Assembly: GCA_964466055.1 (NCBI GenBank)
Contig: CAYXLW010000006.1
Coordinates: 7,851 to 71,850, forward strand
Length of the DNA: 64,000 bases
Origin: CAYXLW01 sp964466055
Lineage (GTDB): Bacteria > Patescibacteriota > Gracilibacteria > GCA-2401425
Reading direction: 5' to 3'
Under the pieces are notes generated by a model. The model was given only the letters and a program-made list of their open reading frames with translations. It was not told where the DNA came from and made no database searches. The position numbers and the translations under genes were made by a program. Shown here piece by piece: positions 18,013 through 25,678 of this stretch. How positions within the stretch are numbered: the stretch's first letter is position 1; every line of letters begins with the position of its first letter.

Positions 18013-18720
18013 TTAAAAATCTTCATTTAAGTTTTTCTCTATCTGTTTTTCTGGAAAATCTTCCGTGGCATGTCTACGATGATAGAGGGATACAAATACG
18101 TCGACAAAAGCTTCTTCAATTTGCTTGAGATCATGAAGAATAATAACAGAGTCTCTCAATTGATCATTTTTTGTTTTTTCTTCAAAAACAGATCTGACTA
18201 TTCCCATTAGTGATACCCTGTCTGATTTTTTTGAAGAACGAACGGCCGCTTCAGAAGAATCTGCAAGCATAACAAGGGTTTCTTCTGTTGTTTGAGGTCT
18301 AAATGATCTTGGGTATAAATTATTTTGGTCTTTATTAAGCTGTGGAGCATTTTGAGTTCCATGATGTGTTGCCATAAAGCGCTGTATTTCTTCAGGTAAA
18401 CTAAAAGCCTTTGCCATTTCAATGCTTTTTTCAACATGTGTAAGAATTACCTCTGGCTCAAACGGATAATTAGCATCTTCTTGATTTTCAGCATAAGCTT
18501 CAGGAGTAGATATTTTCCCTATGTCATGATATAAGCCACCAACTTGAGCAAGCAAAGGATCTGCATTAGGAAAATGCAACGCTGCGCTACCTGCGAGTTC
18601 AGAAACTATTAAAGAATGAAAATATGTTCCTGGTGCTTTAAGTCTCAATTTTTTTAGTAAAGGACTTGAAGGGTCTTTTAGCTCTAATAATTGAAGCCTA
18701 GTCAGCTTTTCTTCTTTCAT
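18013..18720 (-). CDS. HD-domain phosphohydrolase resembling the PgpH catalytic domain
   Basis: A 235-aa soluble HD-superfamily protein. Its metal ligands read as His35 (TYFHSLIVSELA), His65-Asp66 (GGLYHDIGK), a later His in LTHVEKS and the pair in ATHHGT. The order and surroundings (PGTYFHSL, ARVG-like AQVGGLYHDIGK, ATHHGT) closely match the C-terminal HD domain of PgpH, the 7TM-HD c-di-AMP phosphodiesterase. The membrane and extracytoplasmic sensor parts of PgpH are absent, and the frame starts directly at the HD region. Whether it degrades c-di-AMP is inference. It follows rpsU on the same strand, with a terminator between. Confidence 0.75.
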   Translation of the reverse strand: MKEEKLTRLQLLELKDPSSPLLKKLRLKAPGTYFHSLIVSELAGSAALHFPNADPLLAQVGGLYHDIGKISTPEAYAENQEDANYPFEPEVILTHVEKSIEMAKAFSLPEEIQRFMATHHGTQNAPQLNKDQNNLYPRSFRPQTTEETLVMLADSSEAAVRSSKKSDRVSLMGIVRSVFEEKTKNDQLRDSVIILHDLKQIEEAFVDVFVSLYHRRHATEDFPEKQIEKNLNEDF

Positions 18721-18730
18721 AAAATATATT

Positions 18731-18753
18731 TAAAAAAGCCCTTAAAGGGCTTA
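18731..18753 (-). terminator. Intrinsic terminator after rpsU
   Basis: On the minus strand AAGCCCT pairs with AGGGCTT around a 3-base loop and is followed by a run of six T. It ends the rpsU transcript just before the HD-domain gene. Confidence 0.8.
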
Positions 18754-18756
18754 TTT

Positions 18757-18966
18757 TTATAGATACGCTTGATCTTTTCTTCTTTTTTCTCTGTTTTCTT
18801 CTCTTTTTAATGCCTTTCCTCTAACAAGTCTTTTTGTGTCATCTTTTATTCGGTATCTTTTTTTTCTTACAAGCTGAACCAACCGAGAACCTTGAATTTG
18901 TTTTTTTAATCGGTTAATTAGTTTTTCAATTGTTTCGTTTTCCCTTCTTATTGCGTAAATTGCCAT
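18757..18966 (-). CDS. rpsU: Small-subunit ribosomal protein bS21
   Basis: A 69-aa very basic protein with the S21 pattern: an N-terminal strand and helix (YAIRRENETIEKLINRLKKQI), then the highly charged Arg/Lys helical tail ending KREENREKRRKDQAYL. It sits near the mRNA exit/anti-SD region of the 30S subunit and helps initiation. Normal length. A strong intrinsic terminator follows at once. Confidence 0.92.
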   Translation of the reverse strand: MAIYAIRRENETIEKLINRLKKQIQGSRLVQLVRKKRYRIKDDTKRLVRGKALKREENREKRRKDQAYL

Positions 18967-19091
18967 AAGTGTTTGTTAAAAAGCTGGGGGATTGTACTGA
19001 ATTCTTCATATAAAGTCAATTATATCTTTAAAAAAAAAGTTTTGACTGATAAAGTTTGTTTCGTACTACAAATATTTTTAATTGAAATCAT

Positions 19092-20009
19092 ATGCACTTT
19101 GGAGACAGGCTATTTCAGGAGATAAAAAATAAATCTCCAATATGTGTGGGGATTGATCCTCGAATTAGGCTAATTCCTCAATTTATAAAGAAAAATTCCC
19201 TTGAAGAATTTGGGGATACGCCTGAAGCTGTAGCAACTGCATTTTTTGATTTTTCAGTATCTATTATAGATAGTGTTTATGATTTGGTTCCTGTAATTAA
19301 GCCACAGCTTGCATTTTTTGAAATGTACGGACATGCTGGAATAAAAGCTTTTGAAGATATTTGCCAATATGCTCAAGAGAAAGGACTTCTTGTTATTGCC
19401 GACGGGAAAAGAAATGATATTGGGTCAACTGCAGAGGCTTATGCAGAAGGACTACTTGGGAAACCCTTGATGATAGAAACAAATCAAGCAACAAATTTTG
19501 TGGATGCTTTAACAGTTAATCCTTATCTTGGAAGTGATGGGATTAAACCTTTTCAAGAAGTGTGTGATAAAAATGATAAAGGAATTTTTATTTTAGTAAA
19601 AACATCAAATCCCTCTTCTGGGGAAGTTCAAGATTTAACAAGTGGGGATGAATTTGTTCATGAAAAAATTGCACATTTAGTTGCTGGGTGGGGCACTCAA
19701 AACATTGGTGAAACTAATTATTCAAATGTTGGGGCTGTTGTTGGAGCAACTTACCCTGAAGAAGCTGCATATTTAAGATCACTTATGACAAATCAGTTTT
19801 TCTTAGTTCCAGGATACGGAGCGCAAGGGGCAGGAGCGCGAGAAGTTAAACCTTGTTTTAACGCTGATGGTACAGGTGCCATTGTAAATTCTTCAAGAGG
19901 AATCCTTTTTGCTTATAAAAAGAGTAAAAAATATTCTGAGGAAAATTTTGAAGATGTTGCAAGAGAAGCTGTTCTTGATATGAAGGAGGATTTAGAGAGT
20001 ATTTTTTAG
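19092..20009 (+). CDS. pyrF: Orotidine 5'-phosphate decarboxylase, type 2
   Basis: Makes UMP from OMP in pyrimidine synthesis. The 305-aa length and motif order fit the type 2 (long) family used by actinobacteria, myxobacteria and many CPR rather than the 230-aa type 1. The catalytic Lys/Asp array is in IADGKRNDIGSTAEAYA; other landmarks are ICVGIDPR, VIKPQLAFFE and the phosphate loop PGYGAQGAG followed by VNSSRGILFAY. A weak promoter-like TTGACT lies at 19042. A palindromic repeat follows just after the stop. Confidence 0.93.
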   Translation: MHFGDRLFQEIKNKSPICVGIDPRIRLIPQFIKKNSLEEFGDTPEAVATAFFDFSVSIIDSVYDLVPVIKPQLAFFEMYGHAGIKAFEDICQYAQEKGLLVIADGKRNDIGSTAEAYAEGLLGKPLMIETNQATNFVDALTVNPYLGSDGIKPFQEVCDKNDKGIFILVKTSNPSSGEVQDLTSGDEFVHEKIAHLVAGWGTQNIGETNYSNVGAVVGATYPEEAAYLRSLMTNQFFLVPGYGAQGAGAREVKPCFNADGTGAIVNSSRGILFAYKKSKKYSEENFEDVAREAVLDMKEDLESIF

Positions 20010-20020
20010 CATTAGATTCA

Positions 20021-20090
20021 GTCATTCCCGCTTGTCGGGAATCTATTGAGGTATTGTGATTAAAAAAGATTCTGGGCAAGCCAGAATGAC
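20021..20090. repeat. Dispersed palindromic element, copy 2
   Basis: The 70-bp element has 24-base imperfect inverted ends: GTCATTCCCGCTTGTCGGGA then ATCT on the left, AGATTCTGGGCAAGCCAGAA then TGAC on the right. Each half is itself a short hairpin. It begins 12 bp after pyrF and could act as a transcript end. Copy 1 is at 1474-1558. Confidence 0.8.
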
Positions 20091-20132
20091 CTAGTACTAA
20101 ATTATTTATGGGCTACTTATTAATATAAAATA

Positions 20133-20978
20133 GTGACCAACTACAATCTCACCGACATTCAAACTCTCAAAGATTTATTGAAAAAATTTCGTTTTCATAC
20201 CAATAAAGACTTGGGGCAAAATTTTCTTATATGTGAAAAGCCGCTTAAAAAAATTATTGAAGTCGCAAACATTACGGATAAAGACGAAATTATTGAGATA
20301 GGACCAGGTCCTGGCGTTCTAACTCAAGAGCTTCTTAAAAGTCCTGCAAAAAAAGTGGATGCATTAGAGTTTGATTCTAATATTATTCCTGTTTTAGAGC
20401 ATGTTACAAAGGACTATAAAAATTTAACAATTTATAATGTTAATGCTTTAAAGTTTGAGCCTACTCATAGTGGATATCTACTTATTGCTAATATCCCTTA
20501 TTATCTAACATCTCCTATTTTAAGGCACTATCTTGGGAATAAAAATGCTCCTAAAAGAGCTGTTCTTCTTATGCAAAAAGAGGTTGCTGAAAAAATTTGT
20601 GCTAAGACAGACGATCAAAGTATTTTGTCTTTGGAAGTTGCGATTTATGGGGAAGCAACTATTGAAGACATTGTTTTAAAAGATAAATTTTTCCCTGCTC
20701 CTAAAGTCAATTCTGCAATATTGAAAATTGAAATGTTTGATAAATGCTTAATCCCAGAAAAATATTTAAGTGATTTTTGGAAAATTACGAAACTTGCGTT
20801 TAGTCAAAAGAGAAAAAAAATTGGTAACACTCTAGGAAAATCTAAAGCAAACAAAGATAAAATTTTTAATGATATTTTTGATGAGATAGGAATTGGTAAA
20901 GACAGAAGAGCACAAACTCTTTCTGTTAGAGAGTGGTTAGAGATTGTGAAAAAGAAAAATTCAGACACAAAGATTTAA
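20133..20978 (+). CDS. rsmA: 16S rRNA adenine dimethyltransferase
   Basis: Dimethylates the two adjacent adenines in the 3'-terminal 16S hairpin during 30S maturation (KsgA). The SAM-binding motif is EIGPGPGVLTQEL near residue 55; the catalytic motif is IANIPYYLTSPIL (N-I-P-Y) near residue 112. The C-terminal helical domain includes KLAFSQKRKKIGNTLG. The start is GTG at 20133, giving 281 aa and the expected FRFHTNKDLGQNFL N-terminus. Normal length. Confidence 0.94.
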   Translation: MTNYNLTDIQTLKDLLKKFRFHTNKDLGQNFLICEKPLKKIIEVANITDKDEIIEIGPGPGVLTQELLKSPAKKVDALEFDSNIIPVLEHVTKDYKNLTIYNVNALKFEPTHSGYLLIANIPYYLTSPILRHYLGNKNAPKRAVLLMQKEVAEKICAKTDDQSILSLEVAIYGEATIEDIVLKDKFFPAPKVNSAILKIEMFDKCLIPEKYLSDFWKITKLAFSQKRKKIGNTLGKSKANKDKIFNDIFDEIGIGKDRRAQTLSVREWLEIVKKKNSDTKI

Positions 20979-21082
20979 CCTTAAATGCAAAAAGAAAATA
21001 AACATACGCTTATCTTAAAAAAAGATATTATATCCAAAGTTAAAACTTTTCTTAAAAATATTAACAATTTAACCAGTTTCTT

Positions 21083-21619
21083 ATGGACTATATTTTTCTT
21101 ACAGGAATTCTTGGATCTCTTATTCTTGTAACAGGATCAGCTTGGCCAGAAATTAAGGAGGTTGATCATCCTACAAAGTCTATTAAGAATTGGCTATTTG
21201 CTATTGGTGCCTTGATAATGTTGATTTTTTCTACTCTTGGTTTTCAACAAGGTGGTCCTTTCTTTTTTATAATTCTGCAAACTTTTGTAATCATAGCGAG
21301 TATTTTGATGATGTTTAATGTTCCTGAAAAAATTGATACACCTATTCTTATTATTAGCGCTATTGGTCTTATTATTTGGTCTTTATATCTTTTTGAGGAT
21401 TACAATACTATCTTTTTTATTCTTGGGCTTTGTGGCGTTGGGCTTGGTTATGCTTTTAAAATGGGAACGTTGAGACGTAGTGTTGCTTTGACTTTAGGGA
21501 GTGTTCTTATTGCGGTGTTTAGTTATATTGAGGCAAGCTGGATATTCTTTTGGCTGAATGTTTTCTTTGCTATTTTTTCAGCTTATTATGTTTATAGGGG
21601 ATTAAAAAGAAGCCAATAA
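21083..21619 (+). CDS. Multi-pass membrane protein, function unknown
   Basis: Not recognised. The 178-aa hydrophobic protein has about six predicted transmembrane segments, roughly one every 25 residues, with short loops such as SAWPEIKEVDHPTKSIKN between the first two. There are no charged residues patterned like a transporter. The final segment ends with a short basic tail (RGLKRSQ), suggesting a cytoplasmic C-terminus. It could be a small transporter of the PnuC/SWEET size range, but no motif supports that. It is monocistronic after rsmA, with a 104-bp gap. Confidence 0.6.
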   Translation: MDYIFLTGILGSLILVTGSAWPEIKEVDHPTKSIKNWLFAIGALIMLIFSTLGFQQGGPFFFIILQTFVIIASILMMFNVPEKIDTPILIISAIGLIIWSLYLFEDYNTIFFILGLCGVGLGYAFKMGTLRRSVALTLGSVLIAVFSYIEASWIFFWLNVFFAIFSAYYVYRGLKRSQ

Positions 21620-21717
21620 ATAAATTTAAAATTTAATTATTTTTGCCTTTAAAGATAAAGTCTGTAAATATATTTTTGATTTGTTTTTATAGTTATAATT
21701 TCTTAAATTTATAAAAT

Positions 21718-22506
21718 ATGAGAAAGGAATTAAAATATCAGATTAAAGATAAAGTTTTTAATCGACAAGATATTATTAGGCTTTTTAAGCTATTATTTGA
21801 ATTTTATGAAAAAAGCAAAAATAAACAGAAAAAATTTTCTATAAAATTATCATGTGAAGATTCTGAGAGCTACGAATCAGAAAATGAAAATATTGATAAC
21901 ATATTACAACTTTTAGATACAAACAAAATAAGTTCGATTAGAATACATTTTTATGGTTATAGTGATAATTCTGATAAAGCTTTTCGTTTAACTTTACATC
22001 AAGGTGATGAAAGGTCCTTTAATGAATTTTCAATTGAAGGAGAGGATCAGGGCTGGGTAAACAGTAAATATCATGAAGTTGTAAACTTGCTTAATTCTAT
22101 AAAGCCTCAAAATCAATTCTTTTCTAGGCACAGAGGAAAGATTTTTCACTTAATGTCTATTAATTTAGGATTTTTTTTACTAAGATTTCTATCTTCAACA
22201 ATGCTAGGTGCTGACTCTGACACAATAGAAGTGGCAACTGAAACAAGCTCTCCTTTAATGTTACTTATAGAAAATAGTCTTATTGCAAAAATTGTATTAG
22301 CCATTGTTTTTTCTTGGACAATTGGGGCTTGGGCATTGCTTATGATTTGGATGCCTATAGCAAACAATTTATCAAAATTATGGCCGTCTATTGAGTTTAA
22401 CTTTGGACCAGAGCACTTAAGAACACCAAGTAATATGAGATGCCTTCTTTGGATATTGTTAACATTATTTATTATTCCTATTTTTTTACAATTTCTTATT
22501 TTTTAG
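21718..22506 (+). CDS. Protein with soluble N-domain and two C-terminal TM segments, unknown
   Basis: Not recognised. The 262-aa protein starts with a charged N-terminal region of about 140 residues with alternating strands (KKFSIKLSCEDSESYESE, ISSIRIHFYGYSDNSDKAFRLTLHQ). Hydrophobic stretches follow at about residues 142-162, 185-213 and 237-262. The soluble part may be a small cytoplasmic alpha/beta domain tethered to the membrane. No catalytic motif is visible. It converges on uvrC, with the gene ends 78 bp apart. Confidence 0.55.
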   Translation: MRKELKYQIKDKVFNRQDIIRLFKLLFEFYEKSKNKQKKFSIKLSCEDSESYESENENIDNILQLLDTNKISSIRIHFYGYSDNSDKAFRLTLHQGDERSFNEFSIEGEDQGWVNSKYHEVVNLLNSIKPQNQFFSRHRGKIFHLMSINLGFFLLRFLSSTMLGADSDTIEVATETSSPLMLLIENSLIAKIVLAIVFSWTIGAWALLMIWMPIANNLSKLWPSIEFNFGPEHLRTPSNMRCLLWILLTLFIIPIFLQFLIF

Positions 22507-22584
22507 GGAAAAAATACAGTTATGCTGATATAAAAGTAATAGACTATAAATATATTTCTTTTGAGAATTTATTTTAGACTTGGT

Positions 22585-25455
22585 TTACTCAAAAAACCTT
22601 TTTATCTCTTCCATTAATTTCTCTCCCACACACAACCTCAAATTCTCCTCACTAGCACTCTTAACCCCATCCACACTCCCAAAAGACTTAAGAAGCTTCT
22701 TCTTCGTAGCCTGCCCCAAGCCTGGAATCTTATCTAAAACAGAAGTAAAAGTTTTTTTAGTTCTCGTTTGTCTATTATATTCCACAGCAAATCTATGAGA
22801 TTCATCACGTAATCTTTGTAATAAATAAGAGCCCTCCGAAGTGCTTGGTAAATTTCTAGAATTAGACTCATTAGGGAAAAATATTTCCTCATTTTTCTTC
22901 GCAATAGAACAAACAATAATATATTTATCATCTTTATAAAAAGCGTTGTCTTTATATTCCCAGTCATACTTTTCAAAAATATCCACAACCGATGAAAGTT
23001 GTCCTTTTCCTCCATCTATTAAAATAAAATCAGGAATAGAAATTTTAGAACTTTCATTTTTAGGGATTTTGATTTTTAAAGCATAGCCAGAGTCAATTTC
23101 TGTGTTCTTAGCAATTTCTTCTGGCACAAGCCCAAAATCTTTTTGCCAGTTTTTCTCTAGTGTTTTAAGTTTTTTAAATCCAACTTCTTCATATATTTTT
23201 ATCTCTTCTACAAAAATCCAAATGTCTTTTCCTTTTAACTCTTTAAATAATTTTTTAAGAAATGTTTTTTGAACGCCATGCAGGCGACATGACGTTATGT
23301 CGCCTACGAATGATTCCTTCATAATTCTTCTTAGTCCAGTTCCATATTTTTTCACTTCAGCCCAATATACAAGCTTTTCTCTATTATCATAAAGAGCATA
23401 AAAATCATTTAAATCTTCTTTAAAATATTTCTCAAAAATTTCCTCAGGAGATTCTTTTGAGTTATCTAAAAGCCATAAACCCAGCGGGTTCTTAGAACCC
23501 GCGGGGTTAAAAAAACACTCAACTAAATCCTTTTGAATCTTATCTAATTCAAGTACTCTCTCTTCTCCTGATTGATCCTTTTCTTTTCTCTCATTTTCAC
23601 GTTTTAAAAGAACATCTTTGCTTGCTGTTAAAATTGTAAATTCTATATTTGGAAATTCTTTTTTATATTTTTCCACCTCTTCTTTTTTATCCAATACATA
23701 ATCGATAACTATGCTTTTTTTATCATCTAAAAACTCTTTTGCTTTTTTAATAATTTCATCATGAATTTTTTCTAGTTTTTTAGAATGCTCAGGAAGCCAT
23801 ATCGCTGGTTTTTCTGGATATAAGTAATCTGCAATTTTATCTCCCTCAATATGTTTATATTTTAGTTTTTTAGAAATGGTTTTAGATAAACTTGTTTTTC
23901 CAGAATTACATGTGCCTGAGATAAAAATGATCTTTGGTTCTAAAATTTTTTCATCAACTTCTTTTTTATCCAATTTTTTTATTTCAAAACCTTCGTTATC
24001 TTCGCCATTTTTTTCAAGAGAAATAATGTTTTCAATTTCCAAAATTCTTCTTTCCAAAACTTCTTTTATAGATTTAAAATCATCAATTTCCCCTTCTTTT
24101 GTTGTTTTTAATTTATATCTTCGGTATTCCGCTTTAGATTCTTCTCCATTTAAAAATACTGCCATTGATGCAACTGTAGATTCTCCTCCATAGTGAGAAA
24201 TGTCGAAGCATTCCATTCTTTTGGGAAAACCCTGAGGGTTCTTAGAACCCGCGGAGTTAAAATTAATCAGCTCAATAATGTCTTTCTCTGCCTGTTCTTT
24301 TTTTCTCTTATCATTCATCCATCTAGCTCGATGAGATTCAGCATAACTTTTAGCATTATTCATAGCAAGGTCCACCAAATCACTTTTTTTACCTTTTTGT
24401 GGAGTTAGTATTTTTACTGAAGTGTTAAGTTTTTCCTTAAACCAAAATTCTAAAGAATTATTATATTCCAGGTCTTTTGGCAGGAGAATCTCTTTCGGCA
24501 TATCCCCTGCCTTTTCATAATATCCCGTTAAAAAAGCTTGGATCATTTCGTCATATTCTCCTTCGTTTTCTAAAACAAAATTTTCATTAGAAATAACTTT
24601 TCCGATTCGAACTTGAAATAATGCAACAAAAGTTTTTCCAAGATCATGGAATATTCCAACAATATCTCGTGATTCCATACTCACATCCGAAACTATTTGT
24701 TTTTCACTCATGCCTTGTATTATCTTCATTAAATCACGATATTTAGCAGCTTTTTCAAAATCTTTTTTCATTGCTACTTCCATCATTCTTTTTTGAATGT
24801 CATCTAAAACTTCTTTGTATCTTCCTTTAAAAAATGCGATTATCTTTTTTATAAATTCGCCGTATTCCTGTTTTGAAATTTCATTAATACAAGGACCGCT
24901 ACATCTTTTAAGTTGATACTCAAGACATGGATATTTTTCATGTCCTTTACATTCAACGCCATTTTGGATTTCTGTTATTTCTAGTTTACAAGTTCTAAGT
25001 GGATAAAGTTTATTAATAAATTCTAGAGTAGAATGAAGTTGTCCGGCTGAACTTTTTGGACCAAAATACATTGCTCCATCTTTTTTTATTTCTCTAACAA
25101 CCTCAATTTTAGGAAAGTCATCTTGAACTGAAATTCGTGCATATACATAGTTCTTATCATCCTTCATAAGAACATTGAATTTTGGTAAAAGTTCTTTTAT
25201 ATAGTTTGTTTCAAGTATCAGTGCCTCTTCTTCTGAATTTGTTTCTACCCATTCAATGTCTTCCGTTTTTTCTATAAGTTTTTGTGTTTTTATGCTTTGT
25301 TTTTCTATTTGTTGAAAATAAGACTTAACTCTATTTTTTAAGTTTTTTGCCTTTCCTATATAAATAATTTCAGATTCTTTGTCTTTCATTTTATATACCC
25401 CCGATTTTTCTGGAAGTTTTTTTAAAAGTGATTGTATTTTCTTTTCTTCTATCAT
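22585..25455 (-). CDS. uvrC: UvrC excinuclease subunit with a large kinase/GNAT-like insertion
   Basis: Nucleotide-excision-repair incision subunit, here 956 aa against roughly 600 usually. Domains: GIY-YIG nuclease (residues 14-95, GVYKMKDKESEIIYIGKAKNLKNR cut here for length), Cys-rich region with CxxYQLKRCSGPC, UVR motif (about 212-247), RNase H-like nuclease beginning ECFDISHYGGESTV (410-472) and resuming at PDFILIDGGKGQL (808 on) with RDESHRFAVEYNR, then tandem HhH at 902-956. Between residues about 473 and 806 lies a foreign block: a P-loop kinase-like domain (GTCNSGKT 514-521) and a stretch resembling a GNAT fold (about 685-770). Three palindromic elements are in frame in the gene. All UvrC catalytic motifs remain, so the protein is probably active. 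Confidence 0.93.
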   Translation of the reverse strand: MIEEKKIQSLLKKLPEKSGVYKMKDKESEIIYIGKAKNLKNRVKSYFQQIEKQSIKTQKLIEKTEDIEWVETNSEEEALILETNYIKELLPKFNVLMKDDKNYVYARISVQDDFPKIEVVREIKKDGAMYFGPKSSAGQLHSTLEFINKLYPLRTCKLEITEIQNGVECKGHEKYPCLEYQLKRCSGPCINEISKQEYGEFIKKIIAFFKGRYKEVLDDIQKRMMEVAMKKDFEKAAKYRDLMKIIQGMSEKQIVSDVSMESRDIVGIFHDLGKTFVALFQVRIGKVISNENFVLENEGEYDEMIQAFLTGYYEKAGDMPKEILLPKDLEYNNSLEFWFKEKLNTSVKILTPQKGKKSDLVDLAMNNAKSYAESHRARWMNDKRKKEQAEKDIIELINFNSAGSKNPQGFPKRMECFDISHYGGESTVASMAVFLNGEESKAEYRRYKLKTTKEGEIDDFKSIKEVLERRILEIENIISLEKNGEDNEGFEIKKLDKKEVDEKILEPKIIFISGTCNSGKTSLSKTISKKLKYKHIEGDKIADYLYPEKPAIWLPEHSKKLEKIHDEIIKKAKEFLDDKKSIVIDYVLDKKEEVEKYKKEFPNIEFTILTASKDVLLKRENERKEKDQSGEERVLELDKIQKDLVECFFNPAGSKNPLGLWLLDNSKESPEEIFEKYFKEDLNDFYALYDNREKLVYWAEVKKYGTGLRRIMKESFVGDITSCRLHGVQKTFLKKLFKELKGKDIWIFVEEIKIYEEVGFKKLKTLEKNWQKDFGLVPEEIAKNTEIDSGYALKIKIPKNESSKISIPDFILIDGGKGQLSSVVDIFEKYDWEYKDNAFYKDDKYIIVCSIAKKNEEIFFPNESNSRNLPSTSEGSYLLQRLRDESHRFAVEYNRQTRTKKTFTSVLDKIPGLGQATKKKLLKSFGSVDGVKSASEENLRLCVGEKLMEEIKRFFE
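23282..23305. repeat. In-frame palindrome inside uvrC (GGCGACAT type)
   Basis: AGGCGACAT and ATGTCGCCT are perfect 9-base arms around GACGTT. On the coding strand it is read as VGDITSCRL in the GNAT-like part of the UvrC insertion. It differs in sequence from the two other uvrC palindromes. Confidence 0.65.
23478..23508. repeat. In-frame palindrome inside uvrC, family GCGGGTTCT, copy 1
   Basis: The 31-bp segment has the palindromic core GCGGGTTCTTAGAACCCGC. It is 28/31 identical to 24228-24258. Read in the UvrC frame it gives the peptide NPAGSKNPLG. Confidence 0.75.
24228..24258. repeat. In-frame palindrome inside uvrC, family GCGGGTTCT, copy 2
   Basis: Same family as 23478-23508, with the shared centre GGGTTCTTAGAACCCGCGG. 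It is read as NSAGSKNPQG, in the linker immediately before the RNase H domain of UvrC. Confidence 0.75.
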
Positions 25456-25678
25456 TTAGATAAAAATTAATTTCTTAAAAACTGATTAAGCAAAATTCAA
25501 TTTTATTTTATTCTTATTAGCTTTAATTGCAAAAGATATAAGTTTTCTAAAAATCTACAGTTGTTAGTTTTACAACAATAGACTTTATTCAGACGCTAAC
25601 AATTATTTTTAATTAAAAAAATCCTTAGCATAAACAGTGTTAAAATATAAAATTAACTGAAAATTTTGAGGTCTATAC

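Larger units (their letters stand above)
23038..24039 (-). other. Insertion in the UvrC RNase H domain: P-loop kinase-like plus GNAT-like block
   Basis: Encodes UvrC residues about 473-806. The first part has a Walker A motif (ISGTCNSGKTSLSKTI), a Walker B-like SIVIDYVL and a lid-like Arg/Lys region (KDVLLKRENERKEKD), resembling small ATP-dependent kinases of the AAA_33/chloramphenicol phosphotransferase group. The second part ends in DIWIFVEE and YEEVGFKKL, similar to motif B of GNAT enzymes. Both flanks continue ordinary UvrC sequence. The boundaries are estimates. Confidence 0.7.
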
